Of a stretch of DNA of 64,000 nucleotides, positions 42,180 through 55,037 are shown one piece after another. Origin of the DNA: Solen grandis (Eukaryota > Mollusca > Bivalvia > Adapedonta > Solenidae); the NCBI GenBank assembly GCA_021229015.1, contig CM037781.1, positions 64,964,839 to 65,028,838 of the forward strand, read 5' to 3'. The notes beneath the pieces were generated by a model, which saw only the letters and a list, made by a program, of their open reading frames with translations, was not told the origin of the DNA and made no database searches. Each line of letters starts with the position of its first letter. Position 1 is the first letter of the stretch. A program made the position numbers and the translations under genes.

Positions 42180-43800
42180 GATCGTAGATCGAAACTATAA
42201 CTAATTTTCTTTGTCGATCTGGGTCGTAGATCGTAGCTCAACCATTGAAATAAATCAAAATAAATGGTTGAGCTGGATCGTAGATCGTAGCTCAACCATT
42301 GAAAAAGTTCACGGAATGGTTGAGCTGGGTCGTAGATTGTAGCTCAACCATTGAAATCAACCAATATAGTTGGTTGAGCTGGATCGTAGATCGTAGCTCA
42401 ACCATTGAAAATGTTGATGGAATGGTTGAGCTGGATCGTAGATCGTAGCTCGACCATTGAAAACTTTCATAGAATGGTTGAGCTGGGTCGTAGATCGTAG
42501 CTCAACCATTCAAATAAACCATTATAAATGGTTGAGCTGGATCGTAGATCGTAGCTCGACCATTGAAAACTTTCATGGAATGGTTGAGCTGGGTCGTAGA
42601 TCGTAGTTCAACCATTGAACATGTTGATGGAATGGTTTAGCTGGGTCGTAGATCGTAGCTCGACCATTGAAAATGTTCATGGAATGGTTGAGCTGGGTCG
42701 TAGATCCTCTCGTCGGGAAAATTGCATTTGTCGGAAAAAAATCCTTTCGTCGGGAAAAGAGTTTCCTTCGAAAATCTTTGTACTTGTTGGGAATATCTCA
42801 TTCGTCGGAAAAGTTTCCGTCGGGAAATTTTCTGTTCGTTTGGAAGAATTATGTCGGAAATTTGTTATTAGTTGTGAAAATTGTATTTTGTCGGGATTAT
42901 TGTACTCGTCGGGAAAATTGCATTTGTTGGAAAAAAATGCTTTCGTCGGGAAAAGAGTTTCCTTCGAAAATCTTTGTACTTGTCGGGAATATCTCATTCG
43001 TCGGAAAAGTTTCCGTCGAAATTTGTCGGGAAAAAATATATGTCGGGAATTTTTTATTGTGAAAATTGTATTTTGTTAATATTTTCGGGATTATTGTACT
43101 CGTCGGAAAATTATGGAAAAAGGTCGCATTTTTTCGGGAAGTTTGTCCTCGTGAAAATTTTCGTGGAAAAAAAAATTATTGTTCGAAAAATGTTGTCGGG
43201 AAATTTTGTATCGTCGGGAATCTCATTCGTCGGAAAAGCTTCCGTCGGAAAATTTTTGTTCGTGGGATCTACGACCCAGCTCAACCATTCCATGAACATT
43301 TTCAATAGTCGAGCTACGATCTACGATCCAGCTCAACCATTTATAATGGTTTATTTGAATGGTTGAGCTACGATCTACGACCCAGCTCAACCATTTATAA
43401 TGGTTTATTTGAATGGTCGAGCTACGATCTACGATCCAAGTCAACCATTTATATTTGTTCATTTCAATGGTTGAGCTACGATCTACGACCCAGCTCAACC
43501 ATTTATAATGTTTTTTCAATGGTCGAGCTACGATCTACGATCCAAGTCAACCATTTATATTGGTTTATTTCAATGGTTGAGCTACGATCTACGACCCAGC
43601 TCAACCATTTCATGAAAGTTTTCAATGGTCGAGCTACGATCTACGATCCAGCTCAACCATTTATAATGGTTTATTTGAATGGTTGAGCTACGATCTACGA
43701 CCCAGCTCAACCATTTATAATGGTTTATTTGAATGGTTGAGCTACGATCTACGACCCAGCTCAACAATTCCATGAACATTTTCAATGGTCGAGCTGAATG
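42180..43800. mobile_element. foldback-like element: inverted arrays of hairpin units around a TCGTCGGGAAAA core
   Basis: Left array (42180-42710): direct units such as AATGGTTGAGCTGGATCGTA then GATCGTAGCTCAACCATT, each itself an imperfect hairpin with 12-bp arms (AATGGTTGAGCT/AGCTCAACCATT). Right array (43265-43800): the same units inverted. The core (42710-43265) is a different minisatellite of TCGTCGGGAAAA-type words with a ~190-bp higher-order duplication. Open readings here (repeating WLSWVVDRSSTI) are by-products of the repeats. Confidence 0.85.
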
Positions 43801-46502
43801 AAGTAAGAAAAGATCAATCATTAATAGAAACTTCAGATATAACCGATCTGAAGTGTCAGAGCAGAAGAGACATTTTGATGTTTTGTAAAGTAGCTGAAGA
43901 AAATGACGAAATCTGCGAAGAAAAAAAATCTAAACTTTGCTGAAAAAAATAAATAAATAAACGATGCTAAATCCAAAATGAAATTAAATGTACATCAAGC
44001 ACAACTCCAGTAAAACGCGACCTATTGTTGCCAAGTTCACTCACTACCCAGATAAGGAGAGGATGAGGAAAGCAGCCAAATACTTAGCCGTAGAACAGTT
44101 TTGGATCTGTGACTCCCCAGGGATTAAATGAAGGCAAGACTACTCATACTCGTTATGAAAGAGAAACGTGCCATTATCTTAGTGTAGATAAGCTATACAT
44201 AAACACTCTGTACGGGGGTAGTAATAAGGACGAAAGTGTGAGTGCTCTAAAATTCATTTAATGTAATATTGAAGGACGAACGCGTGTGAAACGAGTATCA
44301 GACGACTTTGTAAATAAGTTTTGAATAAAAGACATCAAAGAATACTGGATCTGCTAGAAAAGTAAATTTTTGATAAAATGTAGGCACCGATCTCTGACCA
44401 AGGCCACATGTCATCACGTTGTCATACTGCTATGTAATTTTTAAGCAAAATAATTTTTTTCTGGCACTGAAGCGGTTATTTTCCGATTTGCATATTTTTA
44501 TGGGATTCAACGTTTCATGTTATTTTGCATATTCAATTCCGTTTCCGGAAATTCAAGGTCATATTTAAAATGTTTGCTTTTTCCTCGACCTTAAATATCC
44601 AAAAACGAGACCCAAAAAATATTCTAGATAGAGACTATATGTTTAACGTTAACGCTTTCAGAAAATATTCAGTTTTCCAAGATCGAGATTAAAGGCCCAT
44701 TATATTTCATAATGATTCAAATTTCATGAAAAAGAAAACATAAAGTAACATTTACATATTGTAGACTAACAAAAATGGTACATAATGTGCAAATATCTGC
44801 TGTAAAGTTACATTTAAACACATTGAAAATGTTGGTCAAATATGCAATTTAGTATTTTGAATTAATGTTAATTTTGTATTGGTGAATATGTTAATTAGTT
44901 GTTTTTGTTGTACGACTATGTACAGATTGCATCTCTAAAAGAAATCTCTAGCACACAATTTGCGTTTCTTTCCGAAGAATATACACTGCTTTTGTGAGAT
45001 AAATGGGCCTTTAAAAAGCACCATCTTGAACAAAGAAGACTAACTGACGAGTTCGTTTATTTTATTTTTTACATGAACAATTAATTGTAGTTTCACATTT
45101 TGATTCAATCTTCTTTATTTTCCCATGGCATCAGCTTTGACACTGCCCAGGTTGGCGCGATAACAGTATGATGTACACCAAGGGCCTCACATACCTGACG
45201 ATTGGTAGCTAATTGCTCCACCATACCTACTGCCCGCCACATTTCTACTTCCGATAAATGTATTCTTACATTTACATTAGCAACATTTTATTCATATTTT
45301 CATTCAGCTTGTCAGGTTAAATAAAGATTGAATACCCTATTGTTGGGTTCATGCATGCAGTGCACCTAAACGCAATGAAATCAAGGGGTACATAATTTCC
45401 TTGACTTGTGCACGACAACTTTGTCTGTCATAAAAGTGTGTGTTTACACTGGGGACAATCTCAAAATATCTCTGAACCATATCAAATACAAATATCACTA
45501 TTCACTGATCTACTAAATACTTGAAAACTAAAACAATTATTGAAATGAATTTATTGACTTGAAATTAAATTGTTGACAACCAGGATAGGTGAAAGAGAAC
45601 AATAACGCTTTCTGGTCAAACTTTTAAGTATCTCCCATTATACTTTAAGTCTTTTCTTTTTAAAGCAAAAGTCTTAAATAATACAGGGTCAGAGCTTGAA
45701 ACATAAAATTATGGTGAGTAGGAGCAGTGCTGTGACCAATATCCATAACTCTGCGTGGTCCATTTTTTCATTATCTTTATTCATTATTTTTTTGTCCAGT
45801 ATACGTATATAACTTGTGAACTCTTCCATGTATTGATTTGAAACTTCAATTGACATCAATTGTTTTACATCCAACCCCTGGATTTGTGTTAAAGGGCGTT
45901 TGGCTCCGGCTGTTCTGATATAAACAGATGCAGTGTAAAATTCAAGACAGGGAAATAATAGGAAAAATGGTCCTGGTAGAGTTACGGTTCTTGGTTACTA
46001 CATTTCAAAGTCTCACCATCTATTTATATTTAAGTTTCATGTACATACCTTGTATAAATTATGAGTTATGCTCACGACAAAAATTGAAAAAAAAAAATAT
46101 AAGGGAGATAATTTTAAAAATGGGCCTGATAGTGTTGTGGTTGCACTTCTCCTAGTCGCATCATATATGAAGTTTCAAGTCAATACCTTGTACAGTTTTC
46201 AAGTTATGTCCAATGTTGAATTTGCTGACAAACCAACAAATAGACAGGGCAAAAACAAGATGCCCCGATCACACGAAAGTCTAAGTTTAAGCTGTTCAAC
46301 AGCGGTTCCACGTGATGTTTCTGATTTGCCGTAATTTCCTGTGACGAAATGTTTGTAGTTGTTAAATGATGTTTGATGCATATGATAATAATACAAATTT
46401 TAACGTGCACGAAATTCAGAACCATATCAAGCTATCATGATTTTTAATATGTTCTATAAAGTTATGATGCCTCAGAGACTCTATTTTTTTTTTTACTTAC
46501 AG
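43801..46502. other. AT-rich stretch with one inverted repeat-family fragment
   Basis: About 44500-44690 contains TTCCGGAAATTCAAGGTCAT, the inverse of the module at 20460-20560. Otherwise nothing recognised. Confidence 0.5.
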
Positions 46503-46635
46503 AACCGCATTCAATATTGAGGAGTACATTAGGAGGCGAAATATGTCGGACACGTTCGCACAGAATTCTACGTAAACTAATGTTCAAAAATGGTTCTACT
46601 TGGGTGAAGAATAATTGGACAGACATCCCATCTAA
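46503..46635 (+). CDS. candidate isolated host exon
   Basis: Poly-T tract and TTACTTACAG before 46503; GTATGTTG after 46635; 133 nt. The phase-1 frame is open and reads PHSILRSTLGGEICRTRSHR and NGSTWVKNNWTDIPS, with N-glycosylation-like NGS and NWT sites, compatible with an extracellular protein. It may belong to the same gene as the 5' exons. Support is only splice sites plus an open frame. Confidence 0.35.
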
Positions 46636-47420
46636 GTATGTTGCCGCTCCTTAAGACTCCATTATCTCTATTTATTTAATAGAAACTGTCTGTGTTATTT
46701 ATTTTACAAGAACCTTTCACGCGCATTTTAATCAATATCAATTTCGTTTCAGCCTGGAAACATCTCTCTCGTGTTAAGGCAGTTTCTCTAAACATTAATA
46801 ATGCCTATCAACACAGATAGCTTCTTATAGGATGAACAGTGGAATACCCCTTTGTATTTAAAGAAACTCTGCATTGATTACTTGTGGGTACTACTGGCAG
46901 TAATACTTTTATTTTTCTAGAAATATTTGCTTTATTTTGATAATATGATTTGTATGGAAAATACTATAATAGCTGTGATTAATTATGATATCGATTAAAG
47001 TTTACCAAACATCATCTGTGAGGCGCTGATCAAGCGTTTGAATGTGTATCTCATCATCCTGACGTTAATATTGGATTGTAAATCTGACGGCTTTATGGGG
47101 AGAGGGCATCCTGTCATCGTAAATATTGTGTTCATAGGAAGTGCTTCAAATCGATATTTCTTTGTAATGAATGTTCATTTCAGCTGCTGGAAAGAAATGT
47201 TAAAATCCTTTCATCCCCCCCTCCCTCCTTTTCTATCAAAATGTTGATATGGATCAAAAAGATTTTTTGTTTCTGAAAAAGTACTCGGATAGATAAATTA
47301 GGCCCAAGAAAGTTAATGCATACTTGTTGAAATCCTACTGAATACAGAATATTCTTAATTACAACTTTCCGTAAACTTGCGGAAAACGTATTGAGTTTTT
47401 TTTTTATTTCTTTGTCTTCC
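46636..47420. other. stretch without a gene
   Basis: AT-rich; nothing recognised. Confidence 0.5.
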
Positions 47421-47510
47421 TGATAGGGCTTTCTGCTTCAAGCAGGAAGTTCAATTGGGTTTGTTATTGTTCTCTTCTTATTATTTCTCTCCTTATTCTT
47501 AAATAGTTTA
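47421..47510 (+). repeat. hairpin terminus of a dispersed repeat family
   Basis: AGGGCTTTCTGCTTCAAGCA followed by GGAAG folds back on itself and is followed by TTGGGTTTGTTATTG and a TTCTTATTATT stretch, the inverse of the terminus at about 21125-21190. A sister terminus is at 51455-51530. Confidence 0.6.
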
Positions 47511-47711
47511 ATCGAAGAACATCCATGTTTAATTTTTTGGAACTTCTGAAATCAACTGATAAAAATACTTAGTTAAATTTATGTAAATTTATTAAGGAAG
47601 TTTAATGTTGTTACGTGATTTTATATTGATGAAACTGTAGTGATGGAATTGTATTGAAGAGGATACACAATGTACAAATCTAAATAAAGATATGTTCTAT
47701 TCTGTTCTTAT

Positions 47712-47735
47712 TGCGGCCCGCTGCAGCGGGCCGCA
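47712..47735. repeat. 24-bp perfect palindrome
   Basis: TGCGGCCCGCTGCAGCGGGC followed by CGCA is fully self-complementary and strikingly GC-rich in AT-rich surroundings. Possibly a transposon terminus or cruciform. Confidence 0.85.
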
Positions 47736-48369
47736 CTATTTAATACGGGGTTGGAAAGTCGCTATGGAGAATTTGGCAGACTGCTTTACATTGGTTCACA
47801 TTTTGTACTAAAAGTCATGTAATTGACGACTAAAATAAATTAAAATCGGACACAGTCTACCTTTTTGCTAGACTGCTTTAATTGTTATTATGACGGTAGT
47901 TTCGTATCTGTTTATATGTAAAACTTTAGACGCAGTCTAAATATTTCTTAATTATTTCAAATCATTCAAAAAAAAATTTTTTTATTTTACATTATGTTTT
48001 TAATAATTAATTTTCAAAAATAAAAAAATACTTTACACAACAAAACATTATTTTTTCTTTAAATTTCCTCCAATCAAATTTTCGAGTGATGATTGAGTGT
48101 GGGGTTTACATACTAATTTTCACAGCGCTATACAGTAGTTGGTAGAAAAGAAAACAAAACATCGATGTTAAACAGAGCGAAACACTCATCCTTGATTATT
48201 CCTAACTGCTTTAGGGAAGTTGTTATGGGGATTATATCTCATTGTGATGTTAATTTTGTCTTAATAAAATTCATTTGGGTCAGTTATAGAAACAACAATT
48301 TCATATAAACATTTAAGGTTTAGTCATTATAATCTGCTCATTTAACTGTGCTTACATGCTCACTTATCA

Positions 48370-48900
48370 TTATACCCCCACAAATGAAATTTGGGGGGGG
48401 GGGGGTATATAGGAGTCACCCTGTCGGTCGGTCGGTCTGGCGGTCGGTCCGGCGGTTGGTCTACAAATATTTGTCCGGAGCATTTCTCCAAAACTACTGT
48501 ACCTATGTTGATGAAACTTCATAGGTAGATTGATCTTGATGAGAGGAAGTGCAGTGCACAAGAACCATAACTCTGCATGTATTTTGAAAGGAGTTATTGC
48601 CCTTTGTCATTTTTAATCTTTTGATTTTGTCCGGAGCATAACTCCAATACTAAAGTAGCTAGGTTGATGAAACTTCATATGTAGATTGATCTTGAAGAGA
48701 GGAAGTGCAGTGCATAAGAACCAAAACTCAACATGTTTTTTAAAGGAGTTATTCCCCTTTGTTATTTTTTGTCTTTTGATTTTGTCCGGAGCATTTCTCC
48801 AAAACTACTGTACTTATGTTGATCAAACTTCATATGTAGATAGACCTCATATGTAGATAGACCTTCATTGCTCACACTAACTTTAAACGTTACATACATG
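48370..48900 (+). repeat. ~157-bp tandem repeat element with GGTC-rich head
   Basis: TTGTCCGGAGCAT at about 48471, 48628 and 48783 with GAAGTGCAGTGCA(C/T)AAGAACC units. The unit is related to the duplication inside the element at 922-1867. It is headed by poly-G and a (GGTC)n run at 48395-48460. Confidence 0.75.
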
Positions 48901-51400
48901 TAGTCTTTCACTCACGCAAACTTTTGAAACTGTAATCCTACACATGACAGACTTCCGGTGTGGGTATTGATCACCTTTAGTGATAATATTTTTTTTGGTA
49001 TGCTTAAAAGCCCAAATCCTATGTGTGAACATTCGTTTTATGTGTCATGTGAATACATCCTGTGTCAAAGATGGGGGTGGGGGTATGAATCACCTTCAGT
49101 GATAGTTCTAGTTTAAAGAAGTTAACATATTACGCGTCATTCAAAGTGTTTACTTCTCATTCATCATCAAAAAATTATAATATGCTCATGTGTCATTCAA
49201 AGCAGTTCTCATATATGTCATTTAATGTTCATTTACTAGCTTATCACTGCAAAGTACTTAGTACTCACTTGTGCTTATAAAACAATTGACAAACTTATTA
49301 CTCAAAGGTGCTAACATATTTACTTGCCATTCAAACATGTTCATATTTTAATTTACTCACAAGTCCTTTGTTAATCAAGTGGGAGAGATACTCAGTTGTG
49401 TTTTGTTTAATGTTCATATTCCTTATAAATTTTTTATATATTTCTGTGTAAAATATGTTACAAATTTCATTTATGTATCATTTCTTTCTCATCACACTCA
49501 ACTTAAATATATATTACAGTACAATTGCAACATACTGAACAAAGTAATAAAACTCTTCAAACACCAGTCATTATCCTGCACTAAAAGATCAATTGAGCAT
49601 TTCCAAAATAATGTTCGACATAATGACTAATACTCAATTACATTTCCATTATATTTTATCTATGTAAATACTGTAATACATAACTCAGTACAATTATGAA
49701 TATGCATTATAGTCATCTTTATATTTGATCCTTGTCAGACTTATGTTTTAACTGTATTCACATGTTGCATTAAATTGTATTCAAAGGTGCTTAATACTTA
49801 CTTTTCATTGACTATGTGCTCATATACTTTGTTATTCAATGGTGCTAACTTACTTAATTGTCATACAAACTTAGTTACTCTTCTTCCAACATAGCTTTCA
49901 TTCAGATATATGCTACCTTATCATCCAATGATGGTTACATGTGCACACATCATTCAGTGTAAATATGTTAATATGTTGACATACTTCCTCCATGTTGAAA
50001 GGTTGTGAAATATGCACTTGTTACTTGTTAATGTGTTCATTTCTTTTATATTTTTAGTGTGTGTGTTTTTTTTTCATGTGTAATATTGGTTGTTAATTTG
50101 TTCTTTCTTCATTGTTTTTTTGTGTGTTTTTCTTTGATATTTCAGTACCATTGAAACATATTGAACTTAGTAATGCATCTACTTTATTTAAAAAAATTTT
50201 TTAACTTAAACGTCTTAAATGTAACAAAACAAAAGCTTTACTTTAAAAAAAAATATCTGTGTACGCACAATCATGTAAATGCTTTCGCAGTATCCTATAT
50301 TTTTATTGAACATGTGCCTTGTTAAATGTTTGAAAGAATAAACATTATTTTTTTCCATATAAAATGATTATTAATACATTTATATATTTGCTTCTACTAA
50401 CAATACATAACATAATATATACATCTTCCTAGTCTATTTTTCATACAGGGAACATTTTTGTGGTAACATTATATTCAAGAATTCATAGAACTGAACAGAA
50501 CATTCCCTTATAGATTGAGATTATTTTTGCTGTAAATATTGTAGAACATGTAAAATAAGTGTCTAAATATGTTTTCTTTTAAAAGTCTACTTGTAAAACT
50601 GTTCTTGCATCAATCTTTGGAAATATTTCTGTTTCTAATTTGAGAAAAATTACCAGATACTTGCTGTTTTGAAACTGTGTTCCTTCTTAGCTTTAAAATT
50701 TTTATATCATTTGCTCTATGCTTTTTTGAAATGTGCATTAATTGCAAAATATGTTTCAGTTCCTTCTTTTCCCAGTTTAATATTATTTCAATTAAACACA
50801 ACACCCCTCATTACATTATTCACATGTACTTTCATACGTTCTCACTTGCTCTTGTACATATCTTCTTGCACATTGCTATTTAAAGAAAAATATCTTCATT
50901 TGTTACATTTTATTCCAGTTGATCTCCTGTTTTTATTACTTAGCATTTCATTTCTTTTTTTAATTCCTTTAAATTGGAAAAAAATTCATTTTTTTATATA
51001 AAAGACATTTGATACTTTTTTTATAGAAATATATCTTGCAAAACTTAATGAATGTTTTACACATAGAATCAGTATTATTTTATATAAAAGACAATTTGAT
51101 ACTTTTTTATAGAAATATATCTTACAAAACAGTTTTTTAATAAACAAACTATGAAACAAAATTACTTTAGAAATAAACATGTGAAAATAAAACATACTTA
51201 AAAATTTGACAAAATTTATTTCATGTTCATAGCCACCTACAGAATAATAACCTTATTTAGAAAACTTCATATAACAATTGCATTGTAATACTTCAATTCT
51301 TGCTATAATAATTTAAATTTCCTTAAAAAATTTTATTTCAAATTAAAAATTAAAAAATGCTAAAAACATGTCAGAAAAGTTCTCGTACACTAAGTTCGAA
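48901..51400. other. very AT-rich stretch with degenerate short repeats
   Basis: Degenerate ~40-bp units with TCATTCAAAG and TGCTAACATA occur between about 49100 and 49960. The remainder is poly-T/poly-A rich. No gene recognised. Confidence 0.5.
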
Positions 51401-51406
51401 GGGCCG

Positions 51407-51540
51407 CTGTGATACTTAGTATCACAGTTTTCTTGTTACATTTGTATTGTATTAGGACTTTCCTTCTTTCACGGAAAGACCTATTGGGTTTATTATGGTT
51501 TTTTTTATTATTATTATTTCTTATTAGGACGTTCTGCCTC
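51407..51540 (+). repeat. 21-bp palindrome and hairpin-ended repeat terminus
   Basis: CTGTGATACTTAGTATCACAG (51407-51427) has 10-bp perfect arms. Next to it, ACTTTCCTTCTTTCACGGAAAG then ACCTATTGGG repeats the hairpin terminus seen at 47.4 kb and 21.2 kb. Confidence 0.6.
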
Positions 51541-52499
51541 CAGCATGAAAAAACTGATTAATATAAGTTGTAACTATTCTTTTTCTTTCATACTTGTGTT
51601 GTTCAAATTAAAGTAGGTTGTCGATAAGTCAGCATCGTGAAATTTTATCAGCATCCACAGCAACTTTGGCGCCTTTGCATGCGTTTTTACCAAAAAAAAA
51701 ACGTCATATGAAGCTATATCTAATTATAATGAACTATTTTATACGCCCTCTACAGCCGCCATTCTTGAATTTTTCAAATCAAATAAGGGTAGGTCAAGAC
51801 CTAGATGTGCAATTGCACTTCCATTTTTTATAAACTCATGTAACGATTTTAAACTCCGGGCGGTAATAAGACAAATATATACAGAATATATAACATTATT
51901 TTTCCTTTGGCTTCCTTGACATTTCATTCGGATAAAATTAATGTTTGTGCAAATATGATTTTAAGAAACAAATAACCACTAATTATATATGGGTCATATC
52001 TCTGATTGGTTATATAAACACAACAACTAAAGAAAAAGAGCCTCACAGCGCTATTCGCTAAAACCGAACGCCCTAGCTGCCTCCACCACCCCTAACGGTC
52101 AGGCGAGCTCCGAGAGCTATCCGATTCTCGCCTGCTGCAATGAAGCGAGGCTTCAAAGCACCCCGTGGTCCTTGCAGCTCCCTAACACTAGCTATAACCC
52201 CTACGATTCGAGCAAGGCGGCGAGGCTGCCGAGAGTGTAAGTGTGTTCAAGCACATTAAAACCCAAACCCAGGCATGATCAGCCTAATCAGCAAATACTT
52301 GCAGGCTAAATTAAAACGGCGCAATCTCAGTATTTATGCTAGTTTATACAATAACGCCACCTAACGGACTGGTCGAGGCTTTTAACTAAAATAATAGATA
52401 AACTAGGTTAGCCCATCACGAAAATAATAGAATAAACAAGGCCTTGTCAGTATAGCAAGCAATACTGTCAGGATTCCTGACCGGTAAAAAAAAATAATG
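51541..52499. other. unexplained stretch with a GC-richer island
   Basis: At 52040-52240 base composition shifts to GC-richer sequence (GAACGCCCTAGCTGCCTCCA and onward) with no gene found on either strand. It may be a degraded repeat. Confidence 0.4.
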
Positions 52500-53440
52500 A
52501 AAAAATTGTCCCAGACAGAGGTTATGATCCTCGAACTACACTGACCTTTCAAGGTTGATGCATGTTACACACCTTTGTGTTATGACAAACACTTCTGTTT
52601 TATGAAAATCCAAATATAGATATGGAAGTTCTAGAACGGACAATTTCTAACAACTCCTGTGACCTTGACCTTTGAAGCGCACAAATGGTTGCTGCACCAG
52701 CACATCTTCATGTAATGACAAACATTTTTCTTAAGTTTTATGAAAATCCATCCATAGATATGGAAGTAACAGAGTGGACATGTAGATATAGCCTAAAACT
52801 AATAAAGATAATTTTTAACAACACCGGTGACCTAGAACATCCGTCATCAAGTAAAGTTACTTTAAAAGCCATATCATCTTAAACAGTTAGGTAGAAATTG
52901 ATGAAATTTTGGCATGAATCATTCTTAGGTTAACCTCCACAAAAACTGCTTAAATAAACTTGACCAATGCAGAACTCTTGTTGCCATGGCAACCAACGCA
53001 ATTTTATTTTAAAATCTTTAAATATCATCTCCTCTGAAATCAATGGTCAGAATTTAATTTTGGCACAAATGGTGACTTCATAGGCATCTACCATAATTGC
53101 TAAAATGAATTTGATCCATTAAAAATGGCCCACGGGGTATACTATATTCTTTATACAAAAATCATCTTCTTTGAAACCATTGGCCAGAATTTATTTTATT
53201 TGGCACAAATGGTCACCTTAATTTTCTCTGCTATATTTGCTAAAATAAAGTTGATCTAATGAGGTCCCCACAGGGTTGGCCAGTTTCTTGATATACTCTA
53301 TGTAAAACATTTCAAAGATCATCTACTCTGAAGCCAATTGTCAGAATTCAGTTTTATTTGGCAAATGGTTACCTAATTTTCCTCTACAATATTTGCTAAA
53401 TAAAGTTGATCCCTTGCAAATTGTAATCAATATTCTATTT
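52500..53440. repeat. composite repeat: two families joined
   Basis: 52540-52850 matches the GTGACCTTGACCTTT family of 60.9-61.5 kb. From 52850 the sequence is the inverse of the 33.5-34.3 kb module (TTGCCATGGCAACC, AATCATTCTTAGGTTAACC). Non-coding. Confidence 0.65.
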
Positions 53441-53832
53441 TAATACTTTAAAGGCATACGTGCATAATGCAGTTATTTTCTCTATAGACAAAAAAAAAAA
53501 AAAAATATTTCTTCAAAAGATTTAAATTCAATTTATCTGAATCTGAATGATTTAGATATCCCCATGAACTTCATTTTGACATAAATGGGGAAAAATAGAT
53601 AAGAAAGTTACATAAATGAAATTGTATATATGCGTAGACCTCTTTGTCTGTTCCAGTGCATTGCCCTAAATGTATGATGATAACGAGTAAGTGATAGCAT
53701 TTAATATTAATATGTTATTTGGATGTGTTTTTTTCAGACTGATAAGGCTTGAAACATTTAGCATATATACAGAAGGTCCTATCTTTTGCTCGAACAAACG
53801 AACTATCTAGCTATTCTTCATTTTTTAACAGC

Positions 53833-53942
53833 TTAATTTCAATATGTTGTTGTAGTGTCAGCAAAATGAAATTTCTATGACAGATACTTCACTGTCATAG
53901 AAATTTCATATTGCTGACACTTCAACAACATATCGAAATTAA
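53833..53942. repeat. 110-bp near-perfect hairpin
   Basis: Arms of about 50 nt (TTAATTTCAATATGTTGTTG and onward; inverse GAAATTAA at the right end) around a short ATACTTCA-type loop. Could be a minimal MITE or a small-RNA hairpin. Confidence 0.85.
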
Positions 53943-54990
53943 TCGAGAAAATATCGATATAATTTGAAACCCTCCAAGAACAAGAAATAACATTAAAAAA
54001 GATATTCGGCGAAGCTAAATAATTGTCAATAGTAACATGTAAAACAGATAAAATCTATTATAAATTTGGAAACGCTAGCAAAAATGTTTATAAATGCATG
54101 TACCAAGATTATGAGAGGTATTTTGAAGACTATATAGCAAAATGGATTTAATTTACTAACTAAAAAAGCTAATCTACCAATTTCCGTTAAAGATTATTCA
54201 CTTGCTGATTTCAAAGACAATTCGTATTTAACCAGGAGATATTCTAATATCCTGATGTAACCGAGCGAAATCGAAAGATCATAAATCGCGTATACCCGAT
54301 TATTGTTTCCAGATCCGCACAAAAAACTGCACAACATCTCCGCAGTAGTTACCTCCCCGATAATTATTATGAACAGAAGTTGTAGCTCACTGCTTTTTTT
54401 TTAAAGATATTAAGATTTTTTTTTTAAATCAGTCGTAGAATGATAATTGTTTAAGGAGAATTCTTAATGACGACTTCGTCTTTCAAGGAGTTTTTGCCAT
54501 TTTCTCCAGGTTTGCCATTACCATATATAAAACTTGTAGATTGTTAGCTTTCTAACGGTTTCTTATTTTAAAAAAAGTGGACATCATATAAGAAAATAAC
54601 ATGACACATCAGAATTTATTATAACCATGCTCCTCAAACGCAATAGTATTTGCCTCTCTTTTATTTAACATATTTAGTGTTTGCCAACACTACAGAACGT
54701 ATCAGGGTAAAAATGCATTGATAAAGTAACAATGTTTTTAATATGCACAGGTCTTAAAATGAAAGTATATTACAGTACATTCAGATACCATTGGGATGTC
54801 AAAATAATTAAATACTAGAGTCGCATCAGCGACAACATTGGTTTTTCATAAATGAACAGTATTTAACCTGATCAGTCAAAAAGCATAGCTTTTATTTTAT
54901 GGACACAAGTACAAAATACAGAATGCAGAAAACCGCATGTAAATCGAACCTCAAATGTTTTAGGTATAAGCAAAAGATTGTCATGTAACA

Positions 54991-55037
<47 letters not shown>

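Noticed and set aside
42615..43821. Several open frames with repeated WLSWVVDRSSTI or FVGKVSVGKF-type peptides
   Set aside because: Read through the foldback arrays and the TCGTCGGGAAAA core in both strands; repeat by-products with no independent protein character.
50610..51195. Hydrophobic frames suggesting membrane proteins
   Set aside because: Phe/Leu/Ile-rich readings of AT-rich, poly-T sequence; no conserved features.
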